Shown piece by piece: positions 46,638 to 60,053 of a DNA stretch of 64,000 bases. This stretch comes from Sphingomonas palmae. GTDB taxonomy: Bacteria; Pseudomonadota; Alphaproteobacteria; Sphingomonadales; Sphingomonadaceae. Numbering within the stretch: the first letter of the stretch is position 1; the number at the start of each line of letters is the position of its first letter. The DNA is taken from positions 310,001-374,000 of the forward strand of contig NZ_FNZZ01000003.1 of assembly GCF_900109565.1 (NCBI RefSeq). The letters run 5' to 3'. The position numbers were made by a program, and so were the translations under genes. Under the pieces are notes generated by a model, which saw only the letters and a list, made by a program, of their open reading frames with translations, did not search any database and had not been told where the DNA came from.

Positions 46638-47329
46638 ACAACATCGTCAAGACAGCGATCGGCCTCGCGGTCGCGGCCGCGATCCTGCTGGTCGCGGTGG
46701 CCGGCTATCGCCGCTACACCGACGATTACACCGTCTCCACCGACGAGAACGGCCTCGCCGTCGCGCGCGTCGTCACCGGGCGGCTCTACGGCAGCAGCGA
46801 CCTGCGCGTCAGCCGCCTATCGGGTATTGTGCAGGCGACCGCCGCGACCAGCCGGCTATGGGGCTGGCTGAAGTCGACGCGCGTCGTGAAGGCGCCGTAC
46901 GAGGTCGACTATTTCGTCGAACTGCAATCGCTGTCACCGCGCGACTTCCGCTACGATGAGGCGAACCGGCGCCTGCTCGTGGAGGTGCCCGACGTCGTGG
47001 TCGGACGCGCCAATGTCGACGAGGCGAACGTGACGGTCGACCAGACCAGCGGCGTGATCGTCTCGCGCGACGCAATGGCCGAGCTGCAGCGCCGCGTGTC
47101 GGCGACGGCGACGCGCGTGGTTGCGGCGAAGGCGCGCGAACCGCAGAACATGACCAAGGCGCGCGAGAACGGCCGGGTCGCGCTCGAACGGCTGTTCGGC
47201 GGCACGCTCGCCGCCGCGGGATTGCCGGTCAGCGTCGAGGTGCGTTTCCAGGGCGAGCCGCGTCCCGGTGACGCGACGCAGTGGGACCTGACCCGCAGCC
47301 TGGAGGAAGTGCTCGGCAACGCTGCGTGA
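46634..47329 (+). CDS. DUF4230-like membrane-anchored protein
   Basis: A 231-residue protein with one N-terminal membrane span (about 7-25, AIGLAVAAAILLVAVAGY). The rest is extracytoplasmic and contains PYEVDYFVELQSLSPRDFRYDEANRRLLVEVPDV split by blocks, which resembles DUF4230. The function is unknown. ATGA overlap with the MBL gene implies translational coupling. Confidence 0.72.
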   Translation: MNNIVKTAIGLAVAAAILLVAVAGYRRYTDDYTVSTDENGLAVARVVTGRLYGSSDLRVSRLSGIVQATAATSRLWGWLKSTRVVKAPYEVDYFVELQSLSPRDFRYDEANRRLLVEVPDVVVGRANVDEANVTVDQTSGVIVSRDAMAELQRRVSATATRVVAAKAREPQNMTKARENGRVALERLFGGTLAAAGLPVSVEVRFQGEPRPGDATQWDLTRSLEEVLGNAA

Positions 47330-47392
47330 CGCGGGGCTGACCACGACGCGAATGACTTGATCGCGCGCACGCGCCGGGCCACATCGCCGCGC

Positions 47393-48391
47393 ATGGAACA
47401 GCCGACCAACCTCGCGGGTCTCGATCTGCGCGCCGAAATCGACCGCCTTCGCCGCGAGCGCAACGCGGTCATCCTCGCGCATTATTACCAGAAGCCCGAG
47501 ATACAGGATCTGGCCGATTTCGTCGGTGACAGCCTCGACCTCAGCCGCAAGGCCGCGGACACCGACGCCGACGTGATCGCCTTCTGCGGCGTCCGCTTCA
47601 TGGCCGAAACCGCGAAGATCCTCAGCCCGCAGAAAACGGTGGTGCTCCCCGACATGGATGCGGGCTGCAGCCTGGAGGACAGCTGCCCGCCCGAACAATT
47701 CGCGGCGTTTCGTGCGCAACACCCCGACGCGATCGCGCTCACCTACATCAACTGCTCGGCCGAGGTGAAAGGCTTGTCCGATGTCATCGTGACGAGCAGT
47801 TCGGCCGAGAAGATCCTGAGCCAGATACCGGCCGACCAGCCGATCATCTTCGGCCCCGACCGTAATCTCGGCGGCTATCTCGCGCGCAAGACCGGGCGCG
47901 ACCTGATCCTGTGGCCGGGCGTGTGCATCGTGCACGAGGCGTTCAGCGAGACCGAGCTCCTGAAATTGAAGGCGCAGCACCCCGGCGCTCCGGTCGCGGC
48001 GCATCCGGAATGCCCCGCGGTGATCCTCGATCACGCCGATTACGTCGGCTCGACCCGCGGCATCCTCGATTACGCGATGGCGATGCCGGGCGACACGCTG
48101 ATCGTCGCGACCGAGCCGCACATCATCCACCAGATGGAAAAGGCGCTGCCGAACAAGACGTTCATCGGTGCGCCGGGCGCCGACGGGAACTGCAACTGCA
48201 ATATCTGCCCGTACATGGCGCTCAATACGATGGAGAAGCTCTACGTCGCCCTGCGCGACCTGACGCCCCGGATCGAGATCGAGGAAGACCTTCGCCTGCG
48301 TGCCAAGAAGAGCCTCGATGCGATGCTCGCGATGGCGAGCGGGTCGGTCGGATTGGGTGACCTGGGTCCGGTGCGCGTCACCGGCGACTGA
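47393..48391 (+). CDS. nadA: Quinolinate synthase
   Basis: NadA condenses iminoaspartate with dihydroxyacetone phosphate to give quinolinate in NAD synthesis. The 332-residue protein has the ligand residues of its 4Fe-4S cluster in [23 protein letters not shown] and the [18 protein letters not shown] segment, plus [21 protein letters not shown] in two parts. ATG 47393 gives the family start. nadB and nadC are not adjacent. Confidence 0.96.
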   Translation: MEQPTNLAGLDLRAEIDRLRRERNAVILAHYYQKPEIQDLADFVGDSLDLSRKAADTDADVIAFCGVRFMAETAKILSPQKTVVLPDMDAGCSLEDSCPPEQFAAFRAQHPDAIALTYINCSAEVKGLSDVIVTSSSAEKILSQIPADQPIIFGPDRNLGGYLARKTGRDLILWPGVCIVHEAFSETELLKLKAQHPGAPVAAHPECPAVILDHADYVGSTRGILDYAMAMPGDTLIVATEPHIIHQMEKALPNKTFIGAPGADGNCNCNICPYMALNTMEKLYVALRDLTPRIEIEEDLRLRAKKSLDAMLAMASGSVGLGDLGPVRVTGD

Positions 48392-48442
48392 GTGGCAGCG
48401 ACGCTTACCATTCGTTCACGGCCAGTAGCTAACGTCCGCTCC

Positions 48443-48748
48443 ATGTCGGAGCACAGCGTTGCGCAGATTGCCGCGGTCCTGATCGGGGCGAGCGTGTTTG
48501 GCACGATCGTGGGTGTCGGATCGACGATGACGACCATGCCAGAACGCAAGGAGGTCGCATCGGCGGTCAGCGATGTCGCGGTCGCCGCGGGGATGAAGCG
48601 CGCGCGCGAGCCGCAGCCGGGCGATCATTGGGGCGGATGCAACGACGCGCGCGCCGCCGGCACGGCGCCGATCTACCGCGACGAACCCGGCTACCGCGAG
48701 AACATGGATGGCGACGGCGACGGGATCGCGTGCGAGCCAATCCGCTGA
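48443..48748 (+). CDS. Secreted excalibur-domain protein
   Basis: A 101-residue protein with a hydrophobic N-terminal segment (about 7-24), then a charged linker, and a C-terminal excalibur motif: GGCNDARAAG ... YRENMDGDGDGIACEP. The DxDxDG loop resembles an EF-hand calcium site, framed by two cysteines. The role is unknown. It converges on ppk2 with a 12-base gap. ATG 48443 is favoured; a GTG at 48392 adds 17 residues. Confidence 0.85.
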   Translation: MSEHSVAQIAAVLIGASVFGTIVGVGSTMTTMPERKEVASAVSDVAVAAGMKRAREPQPGDHWGGCNDARAAGTAPIYRDEPGYRENMDGDGDGIACEPIR

Positions 48749-48760
48749 CGGGCGCGCCTC

Positions 48761-49510
48761 CTATTTCGCCAGCCGCCCGTCCTTCAATGCGTCCAACTCG
48801 AAGGTAAACAGCACGTCGCCGTCCGGCTGCTTGATGTCGTGTGCCACCTCTTCGGGTGCGATCGCGTGGAGCAGGTGGCGGATCACCGCCTTGTGCGCCG
48901 CCGGCTTGTCGTCGCCGCGCACGCACGTCCACGGTGCCCAAACGCTGTGCGTCCGCTCCAGCATCGTGTCGCGGGCGGCGGTGTAATCGTCCCACTTCTC
49001 CTGCGCGACCGCGTCAAGCGCGGATACCTTCAGTGCCTTCAACGGATCGGTACAACGCTTCTCCAGCCGTCGCGCCTGCTCGTCCTTGTCGATGTCGAGC
49101 CACAGCTTGACCAGCTTGATCCCGTTCTCGACCAGCATGCGCTCGAAATCGGGCACGTCGCGCAGGAACTGCGCCTGCTCGGCATGGCTGGAGAAGCCGT
49201 TGACCACCTCGACGCCCGCGCGATTGTACCAGCTTCGATTGAAGATCACGAGCTCGCCCGCCGCCGGCAAGTGCGCGACGTAGCGCTGAAAATACCATTG
49301 CGACTGCTCGCGATCGCTGGGCTTGGGCAGCGCGACCACGCGCGTGTTGCGGACCGACAGATGCTTGGTGATCGCCTTGATCGTGCCGTCCTTGCCCGCG
49401 GTGTCGCGCCCTTCGAGCACGACCACGGCACGCTCGCCGCTCTCCGCCATCGCCATCTGCATGCGGACGAGCTCCAGCTGCAGTTTGTGATCGTGCTTGG
49501 CTTTGCCCAC
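48761..49510 (-). CDS. ppk2: Polyphosphate kinase 2 family protein
   Basis: PPK2 transfers phosphate between polyphosphate and nucleotides. The 249-residue single-domain protein has the Walker A motif VVLEGRDTAGKDGTIKA and the Walker B region IFNRSWYNRAGVE, followed by the lid module. I place the start at GTG 49510 because GGAGG lies four bases upstream. Preference for ADP, GDP or AMP cannot be read from the sequence. It is divergent from the prolyl oligopeptidase gene. Confidence 0.92.
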   Translation of the reverse strand: MGKAKHDHKLQLELVRMQMAMAESGERAVVVLEGRDTAGKDGTIKAITKHLSVRNTRVVALPKPSDREQSQWYFQRYVAHLPAAGELVIFNRSWYNRAGVEVVNGFSSHAEQAQFLRDVPDFERMLVENGIKLVKLWLDIDKDEQARRLEKRCTDPLKALKVSALDAVAQEKWDDYTAARDTMLERTHSVWAPWTCVRGDDKPAAHKAVIRHLLHAIAPEEVAHDIKQPDGDVLFTFELDALKDGRLAK

Positions 49511-49581
49511 TGGTCCTCCGCTCGCTTCACCGCCGCGACACGCCGGTTGAGCGGGTGCGGCAGGAAGGCTACGCTTCGCCC

Positions 49582-51663
49582 ATGAAATCGCTCCTTCCGC
49601 TCGTCTCGCTTCTCGCTGTTGCCGCGGCACCTGCTGCCGACCCTTATGCCTGGCTCGAAGATATCGAGGGCGCCCGCGCGCTCGGCCAGGTCAAGGCGTG
49701 GAACGCGGAGACGGAGCAGCTGCTCACCCGCGACCCCCGCTACGAACAGGACCGAGCGCGCGCCAAGGCGATCCTCGACGACGAGGCGCAGATCGCCGAG
49801 CCCGAGAGCATCCTGGGTACCCAGGTCACCAACCTGTGGCGCGACGCGGCGCACCCGCGCGGGCTGTGGCGCGTGGCGAGCCTCGCCAGCTACACCGCCG
49901 GCAAGCCCGAGTGGCGCACGCTCATCGACGTCGACGCGCTCGGCCGGCAAGAGGGTAAGAGCTGGGTCTGGCACGGCGCGCAGTGCCTGGAGCCCGACTA
50001 CACCCGCTGCATGGTCGCACTCAGCCCCGGCGGCACCGACGCGCAAGTGGTGCGCGAATTCGACCTGAAGACCGGCGCGTTCGTGCCCGGCGGCTTCTTC
50101 CTCCCCGAGGCCAAGAGCCGCTACACCTGGATCGACCGCGATCACCTGCTCGTCGCGAGCGACTGGGGCGCGGGATCGCTGACCGTCTCGGGCTATCCGC
50201 GGATTGCCAAGGTATGGACGCGCGGCACGCCCATCACGGCGGCGAAGACGGTGCACGAGGCGCCCGCGTCGATCGTCGGGCTGGAGATCAGCGCACCCGT
50301 CGACGCGAAGCAGCGCTGGCCGATGATCGCGGTCAACACCACCTTTTTCCAGAGCGATTACATCGTGCGGATGCCCGACGGCCGCTTCGTGCCCTTGACG
50401 CTGCCGCAGGGTGCCGACGTGCGCGACGTGATCGATGGCCGCGCGATCGTGTCGTACAGCAAGCCGGCGAACGGCTTCGACGCCGGCGTGCTCGTCGCCT
50501 ACTCGCTCGCCGACGCGGCAGCCGGGCGTCGCATGGCGCCCGAGCTCGTCATGGCCCCGACGAAGAGCCAGGCGGTCGAGGAAGTCAGCGCGACCGACAA
50601 TGTGCTGTGGGTCAAGGTGCTCGACGACGTGTCGGGCAAGCTGATCGCGCTGCGTCGCGGCGCTGATGGCCACTGGTCGCAGCGCGCGATGCCGCTCGCC
50701 GCCAACAGCACGATCCACATCACCGGCAGCTCGGGCGCGCGCGACACCGCGTTCGCGACCGTTGAGGGGATGCTGACCCCGCCGACGCTCTACGCGGTCG
50801 GTGCCGACGCGAAGATCACCTCGGTCCAGTCGCTGCCGCCAAAGTTCGACGCGAGCAAATATACGGTGGCGCAGCATTTCGCGACCTCGAAGGACGGCAC
50901 GCGCGTGCCGTATTTCCTGGTCACGAAGAAAGGTGCGGCGCAGCCCGCACCCGCGCTGATCCATGCCTATGGCGGGTTCCGCAACGCGCAGACGCCGACC
51001 TATCTCACCGACCAGCCGTACCGCGCCGGGCCGCTGGCGCTGTTCTGGGTCGAGCAGGGCAACGCCTTCGTCCTCGCCAATATCCGCGGCGGCGGCGAGT
51101 ATGGCCCGCGCTGGCATCAGGCGGGCCTGCGCGAAAAGCGGCAGAACGTGTTCGACGACCTGCACGCGGTCGCCGAAGACCTCGTCAAGACGGGGGTGAG
51201 CGCGCCCAAGAAGATCGCGATCTCGGGCCGCTCGAACGGCGGTCTGCTGGTCGGCGTCGCGATGGAGCAGCGCCCCGACCTGTACGGCGCGGTGATCGCG
51301 GGGTCGCCGCTCGAGGACATGCGGCGCTACTCGCACCTGTCCGCCGGCGCATCGTGGATCGACGAGTATGGCGATCCCGACAAGCCCGCCGACTGGGCGT
51401 TCATCAGCAAATATTCGCCCTACCAGAATGTGCGTACGGGCGTACGCTACCCGCCGGTGCTGTTCTACGGTTCGACCAAGGACGACCGCGTTCATCCGGG
51501 CCACGCGCGCAAGCTCGCCGCGCTGCTCAAGGCGAATGGCAATACCGTCTACTTCCACGAATATCTCGAAGGCGGGCACTCGGTCGGCGCCGATCACGCC
51601 GAGGACGCGCGCCGCGCGGCCCTGCTCGACGCGTTCCTGCGCCGCGAGCTGATGGGCAAATAG
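49582..51663 (+). CDS. Secreted prolyl oligopeptidase (S9A)
   Basis: A 693-residue peptidase with a Sec signal peptide (about 1-18), a seven-bladed propeller (about 60-400) and the C-terminal alpha/beta-hydrolase domain. Catalytic residues are seen in GRSNGGLL (Ser), TKDDRVHPGH (Asp) and EGGHSVG (His). It cleaves short proline-containing peptides, probably in the periplasm. ATG 49582 is chosen because it starts the signal peptide. Confidence 0.93.
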   Translation: MKSLLPLVSLLAVAAAPAADPYAWLEDIEGARALGQVKAWNAETEQLLTRDPRYEQDRARAKAILDDEAQIAEPESILGTQVTNLWRDAAHPRGLWRVASLASYTAGKPEWRTLIDVDALGRQEGKSWVWHGAQCLEPDYTRCMVALSPGGTDAQVVREFDLKTGAFVPGGFFLPEAKSRYTWIDRDHLLVASDWGAGSLTVSGYPRIAKVWTRGTPITAAKTVHEAPASIVGLEISAPVDAKQRWPMIAVNTTFFQSDYIVRMPDGRFVPLTLPQGADVRDVIDGRAIVSYSKPANGFDAGVLVAYSLADAAAGRRMAPELVMAPTKSQAVEEVSATDNVLWVKVLDDVSGKLIALRRGADGHWSQRAMPLAANSTIHITGSSGARDTAFATVEGMLTPPTLYAVGADAKITSVQSLPPKFDASKYTVAQHFATSKDGTRVPYFLVTKKGAAQPAPALIHAYGGFRNAQTPTYLTDQPYRAGPLALFWVEQGNAFVLANIRGGGEYGPRWHQAGLREKRQNVFDDLHAVAEDLVKTGVSAPKKIAISGRSNGGLLVGVAMEQRPDLYGAVIAGSPLEDMRRYSHLSAGASWIDEYGDPDKPADWAFISKYSPYQNVRTGVRYPPVLFYGSTKDDRVHPGHARKLAALLKANGNTVYFHEYLEGGHSVGADHAEDARRAALLDAFLRRELMGK

Positions 51664-51672
51664 GCACCCACC

Positions 51673-51697
51673 GGCCGCTCGCGCGTTGTGAGCGGCC
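51673..51697 (+). other. Intercistronic hairpin before the metallophosphoesterase gene
   Basis: GGCCGCTC (51673-51680) pairs with GAGCGGCC (51690-51697), with a nine-base loop, in the 47-base gap. It is followed by the AAAGGGAGG ribosome-binding site and ATG 51711, with no T-run. Confidence 0.5.
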
Positions 51698-51710
51698 AAA
51701 GGGAGGCAAA

Positions 51711-52487
51711 ATGACCAAGCTGTTCCACGTCAGCGACGTGCATTTCGGCGCCGAGGACCCGGCCGCGATCGCCTGGTTCGGCGAGCGTGTCGCCGCGGAG
51801 AGGCCCGACGCCGTCATCATGACCGGCGACCTGACGATGCGCGCGAAGCCGAAGGAGTTCCGCGCCGGTGGCGACTGGCTGCGCTCGCTCGGCGTGCCGG
51901 TAACGCTAGAGGTCGGCAATCACGACATTCCTTACTACTGGGATCCGATCCGCCGGCTGTTCTCGCCTTATTCGCGCTACGCCGCGGTCGAGAAGATGAT
52001 CGAGCGTCCGCTCGACATCGCCGGGATCGCAGTCATCCCGCTCAAGACCACCGCGCGCGCGCAATGGCGCTGGAACTGGTCCAAGGGTCGCGTCAGTCCG
52101 GGTTCGCTCCGCCGTGCGCTGTCGCTGATCGCGGGCGTGCCAAAGGATCACCTGATCATCGTCGCCGGTCACCATCCGCTGATCGAGGGGCCGACCAAGG
52201 GCACGGCAAAGACCAAATACGGCGATCAGGCACTTGTCGCACTAGCTGAGGCGGGCGCCGAGGTGGTGCTGTCGGGCCATGTGCACGATCCCTTCGACGT
52301 ACCTTACACCCACGCCGGCCGCACCGTTCGGCTGATCGGCGCGGGGACGCTGTCGAAGCGCGTCCGCCACTCGCCCCCCGCTTTCAACGAACTGCGGGTC
52401 GAGGGGCAGCAGATCACCACAATCGTGCGCACGATGGAGGGAGACCGGACGCTCACACTCGGCGAACCGGTGCGCGAGCCAGCGTGA
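51711..52487 (+). CDS. Metallophosphoesterase (calcineurin-like)
   Basis: A 258-residue protein starting MTKLFHVSDVHFGAED with the metal-binding motifs DxH (SDVHFG), GDLT, GNHD, AGHHP and GHVH of the calcineurin-like superfamily. It is probably a phosphodiesterase or phosphatase; the substrate is unknown. GGGAGG precedes ATG 51711. Its stop overlaps the next gene in TGATG. Confidence 0.9.
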   Translation: MTKLFHVSDVHFGAEDPAAIAWFGERVAAERPDAVIMTGDLTMRAKPKEFRAGGDWLRSLGVPVTLEVGNHDIPYYWDPIRRLFSPYSRYAAVEKMIERPLDIAGIAVIPLKTTARAQWRWNWSKGRVSPGSLRRALSLIAGVPKDHLIIVAGHHPLIEGPTKGTAKTKYGDQALVALAEAGAEVVLSGHVHDPFDVPYTHAGRTVRLIGAGTLSKRVRHSPPAFNELRVEGQQITTIVRTMEGDRTLTLGEPVREPA

Positions 52488-52855
52488 TGCGGCGGCTGCT
52501 CGTCTTTACGATCCTGCTGGTCGCCGCCGCACCCGTCGACAAAGCCGGGGTGACGCGGGGCGACAGGGCGGGACCGTCACGTGCCGACCGGCGCCTCAGG
52601 GCGGATGTATTGAAGGGCATGCAGCGCTATTCGGTGGCGGCATACCGCTGCGCGCGGCTCGACCGGGTGCAGGCGCAGTCGCTGCCCACGCGCTTCCGCA
52701 CCGGCGCGCCCGTCTACCGCCGCGGCGGGCATTGGGAGGAATGGTCCGCTCGCGCCTGTGGCCAGCGACGTACCTTCCTGGTGGCGATGTGGCCGAGCCG
52801 TCGCGGCGGGATCGACTTCACCATCGAGCCGCAGCGCTTGCCCAAGCGCCGCTGA
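52487..52855 (+). CDS. Small secreted basic protein of unknown function
   Basis: A 122-residue protein starting MRRLLVFTILLVAAAP, a signal peptide of about 16 residues, with the mature part rich in Arg. Motifs such as YSVAAYRCARLDRVQ and ARACGQRRTF give two cysteines that might pair. No family is recognised. The ATG (52487) overlaps the metallophosphoesterase stop (GTG at 52484 would also read through). Confidence 0.7.
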   Translation: MRRLLVFTILLVAAAPVDKAGVTRGDRAGPSRADRRLRADVLKGMQRYSVAAYRCARLDRVQAQSLPTRFRTGAPVYRRGGHWEEWSARACGQRRTFLVAMWPSRRGGIDFTIEPQRLPKRR

Positions 52856-52872
52856 CGCTCAGCGCCAAAAAC

Positions 52873-55299
52873 TCAGCGCCTCAGCCGCAGCGTCGCGCCG
52901 ATCGTGCGCGGATCGCTGGGGGTCGCCAGGATCAGCCCCGAATTGCCCGCCTGCACGGTCACGTTCTGCACATAGTCGCTGTCGAACAGGTTGCGGGCGA
53001 ACAACGCCACCTCCAACCCGTCGGCGAAGCGATAGCCAATGTTGGCGTTGGTCAGGTTGTAGCCGCGAATATAGGTGAAGCGCGACAGGCTCGGGTCCCC
53101 GCTGTAGCCGCTGCGCGATGCGGTATCGACGTGAAGGAACACCGATCCGCTGCCGACCGGCTGCTCGATGTCTGCGCCCGCCGTGGCGGCGAAGCGCGGC
53201 AGCGACGCGAGCCGCCGTCCGGTCAGGCTGCACCGCGTCGTCGCCGCGGTCTGCAGCTCTAGCGGGCAGGGACCGGCGGGATAGTCGCTATATTCGCCGT
53301 CGGCGTAGGCTACGCCAGCGCGCAGCGACACGCCCGGCAGCACCAGCGCGGTCGCGTCGGCCTCGATCCCCTTCACCGTCACCTCGGGAATGTTCGACAA
53401 ATACCCGCGCAACTGCGCGGTCTGCGTCACCGAGTTTTCGACCACCGTCGCCTGGAAGTCGCGCACCCGGGTGTAGAAGCCGTCGATGTTGAACACGAGC
53501 CGCCGGCCGAACGCCTGCGTCTTCAGGCCTAACTCGTAGGTCTCGTTGCGCTCGGGCCTGACTACCGCCGTCGCGAGCACCGGGCGGTTGTTGCTGTCGA
53601 GCGGCAGCCCCGACATGTTGATCCCACCCGATTTGAACCCGCGCGCGTAGCTGACGTAGCCGAGCACGCCGTTAGTGATGTCGACCGCGATGTTGCCGCG
53701 GCCCGACAGGCTGCCGTCGCTGTCGTGCGCGGAATAGGATTGCGGGCGCAGGATGTTGAGCCGTGCGTTTGCGAGCGCGGGGATCGACGTGGCGGGACCC
53801 TCCGACACGGTCGTGTCGTAGAAACCGTCCTTGTTCTCGTGCGTGTAGCGCAAGCCCGCGGTCAGCGTGACACGGTCGACGACGCGCCAGTTCACCTCCC
53901 CAAATGCGGCATAGCTGGTGCTGCGGAATTCGGTGCGCCCATCCTGACCGTAGCCGTCCAGCAGGTTTTCCGGTACCGTGATCGACGTCGTATTCGTGGC
54001 GCTCGTCGGCACGCTCTCCCCGATCAGCCAGCCGGCGCCTGCGGGTCCGTAAATGCTGATCGGCCGCCCGGTGATCTTCTGCGAGAAGGCGTAGAGGCCA
54101 ACGACATAGCCCAGCCGCCGCTCACCGTTTGATGCCAGCCGAAGCTCCTGGCTGAACTGGTCCTGCCGTGACGGGATGTGCTGGCTCAGCTGGATCGGCA
54201 GCCCGATATAGTCGCGGTCGTTCTCCGCGTCCCAGTTCCAGAACCGCCACGCGGTGACCGAGGTGACCGTCGCTGGTCCGATGTTCCAGTCGGTGATCGA
54301 CGACACGCCGCCCTCGTTGGTGTCGGTGCCGAGTGGCCCGTCAATGTCGGTCACGCGGTCACGGTAGTCGAGCGAGGGGAGGGTGTAGCCGAACTGCCGC
54401 GCCAGCGCCGGAAACTGGCGGCTTGCCGCGCGCAGGCTGCTGCCGACGACGTACGGCACCTGCGTACAGCAATAGGCCTGAAAGTTGGTGAAATCGGCCG
54501 ACAGCTTCATCTGCACGCGATCGTCGGGCTTGAACAGCAACTGCCCGCGCACCGCCTGTGTGCCCAGCGTATTGGCAACGCGTCCGGTGCGAACGTTGTC
54601 GATCACGCCATCGCGCCGCGTCGACACAGCCGACAGGCGATAGGCGACCATGTCGCTGATCGGACCCGAGATCCAGCCTTTTGCCTGAACGAAATTGTAG
54701 CTGCCATAGGACAGCTCGGCGAAACCCCCGGGCGTGAAGCTCGGCGCGCGTGTCGTGATGTTGATCGCGCCCGCGGTCGTGTTCTTGCCAAACAACGTGC
54801 CCTGCGGTCCGCGCAGTTCCTCGACCTGCGCCACGTCGGCGAAGTCGAACGCCGCGGTTGCCGGGCGCGCGTGATAGACCTGGTCGACGTAGAAGCCGAC
54901 GCCCGATTCAAGCCCGTCGTTCGCCTGGCTGACCGCGACGACGCTGGAGCCGAGCCCGCGGATCGTGAACGCGGTGTTACGCGGATTGGCGGAGGAATAA
55001 TTGAGGCTTGGGATCAGCGTCGTCAGTGCCTGCGTGTTTACTGCATAAGCCTGGTCAAGCAACGTGCCGCCAACGACCGACAGCGCGGTCGGAATACGCT
55101 GCGCATCTTCGGCCCGACGCCGCGCGGTGACGATGACGCTGGGCAGGGCGGCTGCATCGCCGTCGGACTCGGCCGCACCGGTAGCGGTGGTCGGCGCTAC
55201 GTCGATGGTGGGCGTGGAAACCGGTTCGGCCGTCTGCGCCGTCGCCGGCAGTGCAAGCGTGGCAAGCGCGACCGAAGTCAGCAACGATGCGAAGGTCAT
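52873..55299 (-). CDS. TonB-dependent outer membrane receptor
   Basis: An 808-residue receptor. ATG 55299 gives a signal peptide (MTFASLLTSVALATLALPATAQ). Next come a TonB-box-like segment near SVIVTARRR, the plug domain (about 60-180, with NTQALTTLIPSLNYS and VEELRGPQGTLFGKNTTAGAI) and a 22-strand barrel ending GATLRLRR. The plug motif VEELRGPQGTLFGKN is typical of sphingomonad receptors. The ligand (siderophore, sugar or aromatic) is not readable, and no transport or sensor genes are adjacent. Confidence 0.92.
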   Translation of the reverse strand: MTFASLLTSVALATLALPATAQTAEPVSTPTIDVAPTTATGAAESDGDAAALPSVIVTARRRAEDAQRIPTALSVVGGTLLDQAYAVNTQALTTLIPSLNYSSANPRNTAFTIRGLGSSVVAVSQANDGLESGVGFYVDQVYHARPATAAFDFADVAQVEELRGPQGTLFGKNTTAGAINITTRAPSFTPGGFAELSYGSYNFVQAKGWISGPISDMVAYRLSAVSTRRDGVIDNVRTGRVANTLGTQAVRGQLLFKPDDRVQMKLSADFTNFQAYCCTQVPYVVGSSLRAASRQFPALARQFGYTLPSLDYRDRVTDIDGPLGTDTNEGGVSSITDWNIGPATVTSVTAWRFWNWDAENDRDYIGLPIQLSQHIPSRQDQFSQELRLASNGERRLGYVVGLYAFSQKITGRPISIYGPAGAGWLIGESVPTSATNTTSITVPENLLDGYGQDGRTEFRSTSYAAFGEVNWRVVDRVTLTAGLRYTHENKDGFYDTTVSEGPATSIPALANARLNILRPQSYSAHDSDGSLSGRGNIAVDITNGVLGYVSYARGFKSGGINMSGLPLDSNNRPVLATAVVRPERNETYELGLKTQAFGRRLVFNIDGFYTRVRDFQATVVENSVTQTAQLRGYLSNIPEVTVKGIEADATALVLPGVSLRAGVAYADGEYSDYPAGPCPLELQTAATTRCSLTGRRLASLPRFAATAGADIEQPVGSGSVFLHVDTASRSGYSGDPSLSRFTYIRGYNLTNANIGYRFADGLEVALFARNLFDSDYVQNVTVQAGNSGLILATPSDPRTIGATLRLRR

Positions 55300-55617
55300 G
55301 AAAACGGCCCCTTTGGCGTACCGGCAGCGACTTGAGGCTGTCCGGTGCAAGGGCGTTCATGTCGTTATGTCCAATTGAATACAACAGATATATTCGAGCG
55401 GATATAACTTGTTCGGCGTGGACTACTCCTCCCTTGGTGCGCTGTGCAGCGCCGTCGCTTCTGTCATCCCGAACTTGGCCCGGAGTTACGCTCGATCCGA
55501 GACGAGGCGAAGGAGCGGAACTCAGGGTGAAGCGCGGCGGGGCCCCGGCAAGAGGCACGTCGAGTCTCGTGAAAAGGGCAGGTGCCTCTGAGCGGCGCAA
55601 GTCTGAGCGATCGCGCC
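55300..55617. other. Intergenic region between rpoC and the TonB receptor gene
   Basis: A 381-base gap in all. It holds the near-perfect palindrome at 55389-55406, a likely REP-like segment at about 55460-55530 (TCATCCCGA ... TCAGGGTGA as imperfect inverted ends), a perfect 8-bp pair AGAGGCAC (55551-55558)/GTGCCTCT (55582-55589), and the rpoC terminator. No gene is supported. Confidence 0.4.
55389..55406 (-). promoter_or_regulatory. AT-rich palindrome upstream of the TonB receptor
   Basis: TATATTCG-AG-CGGATATA (55389-55406): 8-bp arms with one mismatch and a 2-base centre. It is 90 bases upstream of the receptor start and contrasts with the GC-rich surroundings. It could be an operator, but I cannot name the regulator; it does not match a Fur box. 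Confidence 0.4.
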
Positions 55618-55652
55618 AAAACGAAACCGCCGCCCGGTTGCCCGGACGGCGG
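55618..55652 (-). terminator. Intrinsic terminator of rpoC
   Basis: CCGCCGCCCGG (55627-55637) pairs with CCGGACGGCGG (55642-55652) with one C-A mismatch and a TTGC loop. On the minus strand it is followed by TTTCGTTTT. It lies about 30 bases after the rpoC stop. Confidence 0.8.
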
Positions 55653-55680
55653 CTCCTGTTTCACGTCGTGACCGGAACGA

Positions 55681-59970
<4,290 letters not shown>

Positions 59971-60053
59971 GATTTCGTCCCTCTAGGGGTAAGCTGTCCA
60001 GGCGGGAGGGAGGGCGAGCGACGGTTCAGGAAACCACCGCTCGCACGCTCCTG

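Noticed and set aside
49246..51699. An 817-codon open frame on the minus strand across the prolyl oligopeptidase gene
   Set aside because: The peptidase on the plus strand has full catalytic motifs; the antisense product is Arg/His/Val-rich and featureless.
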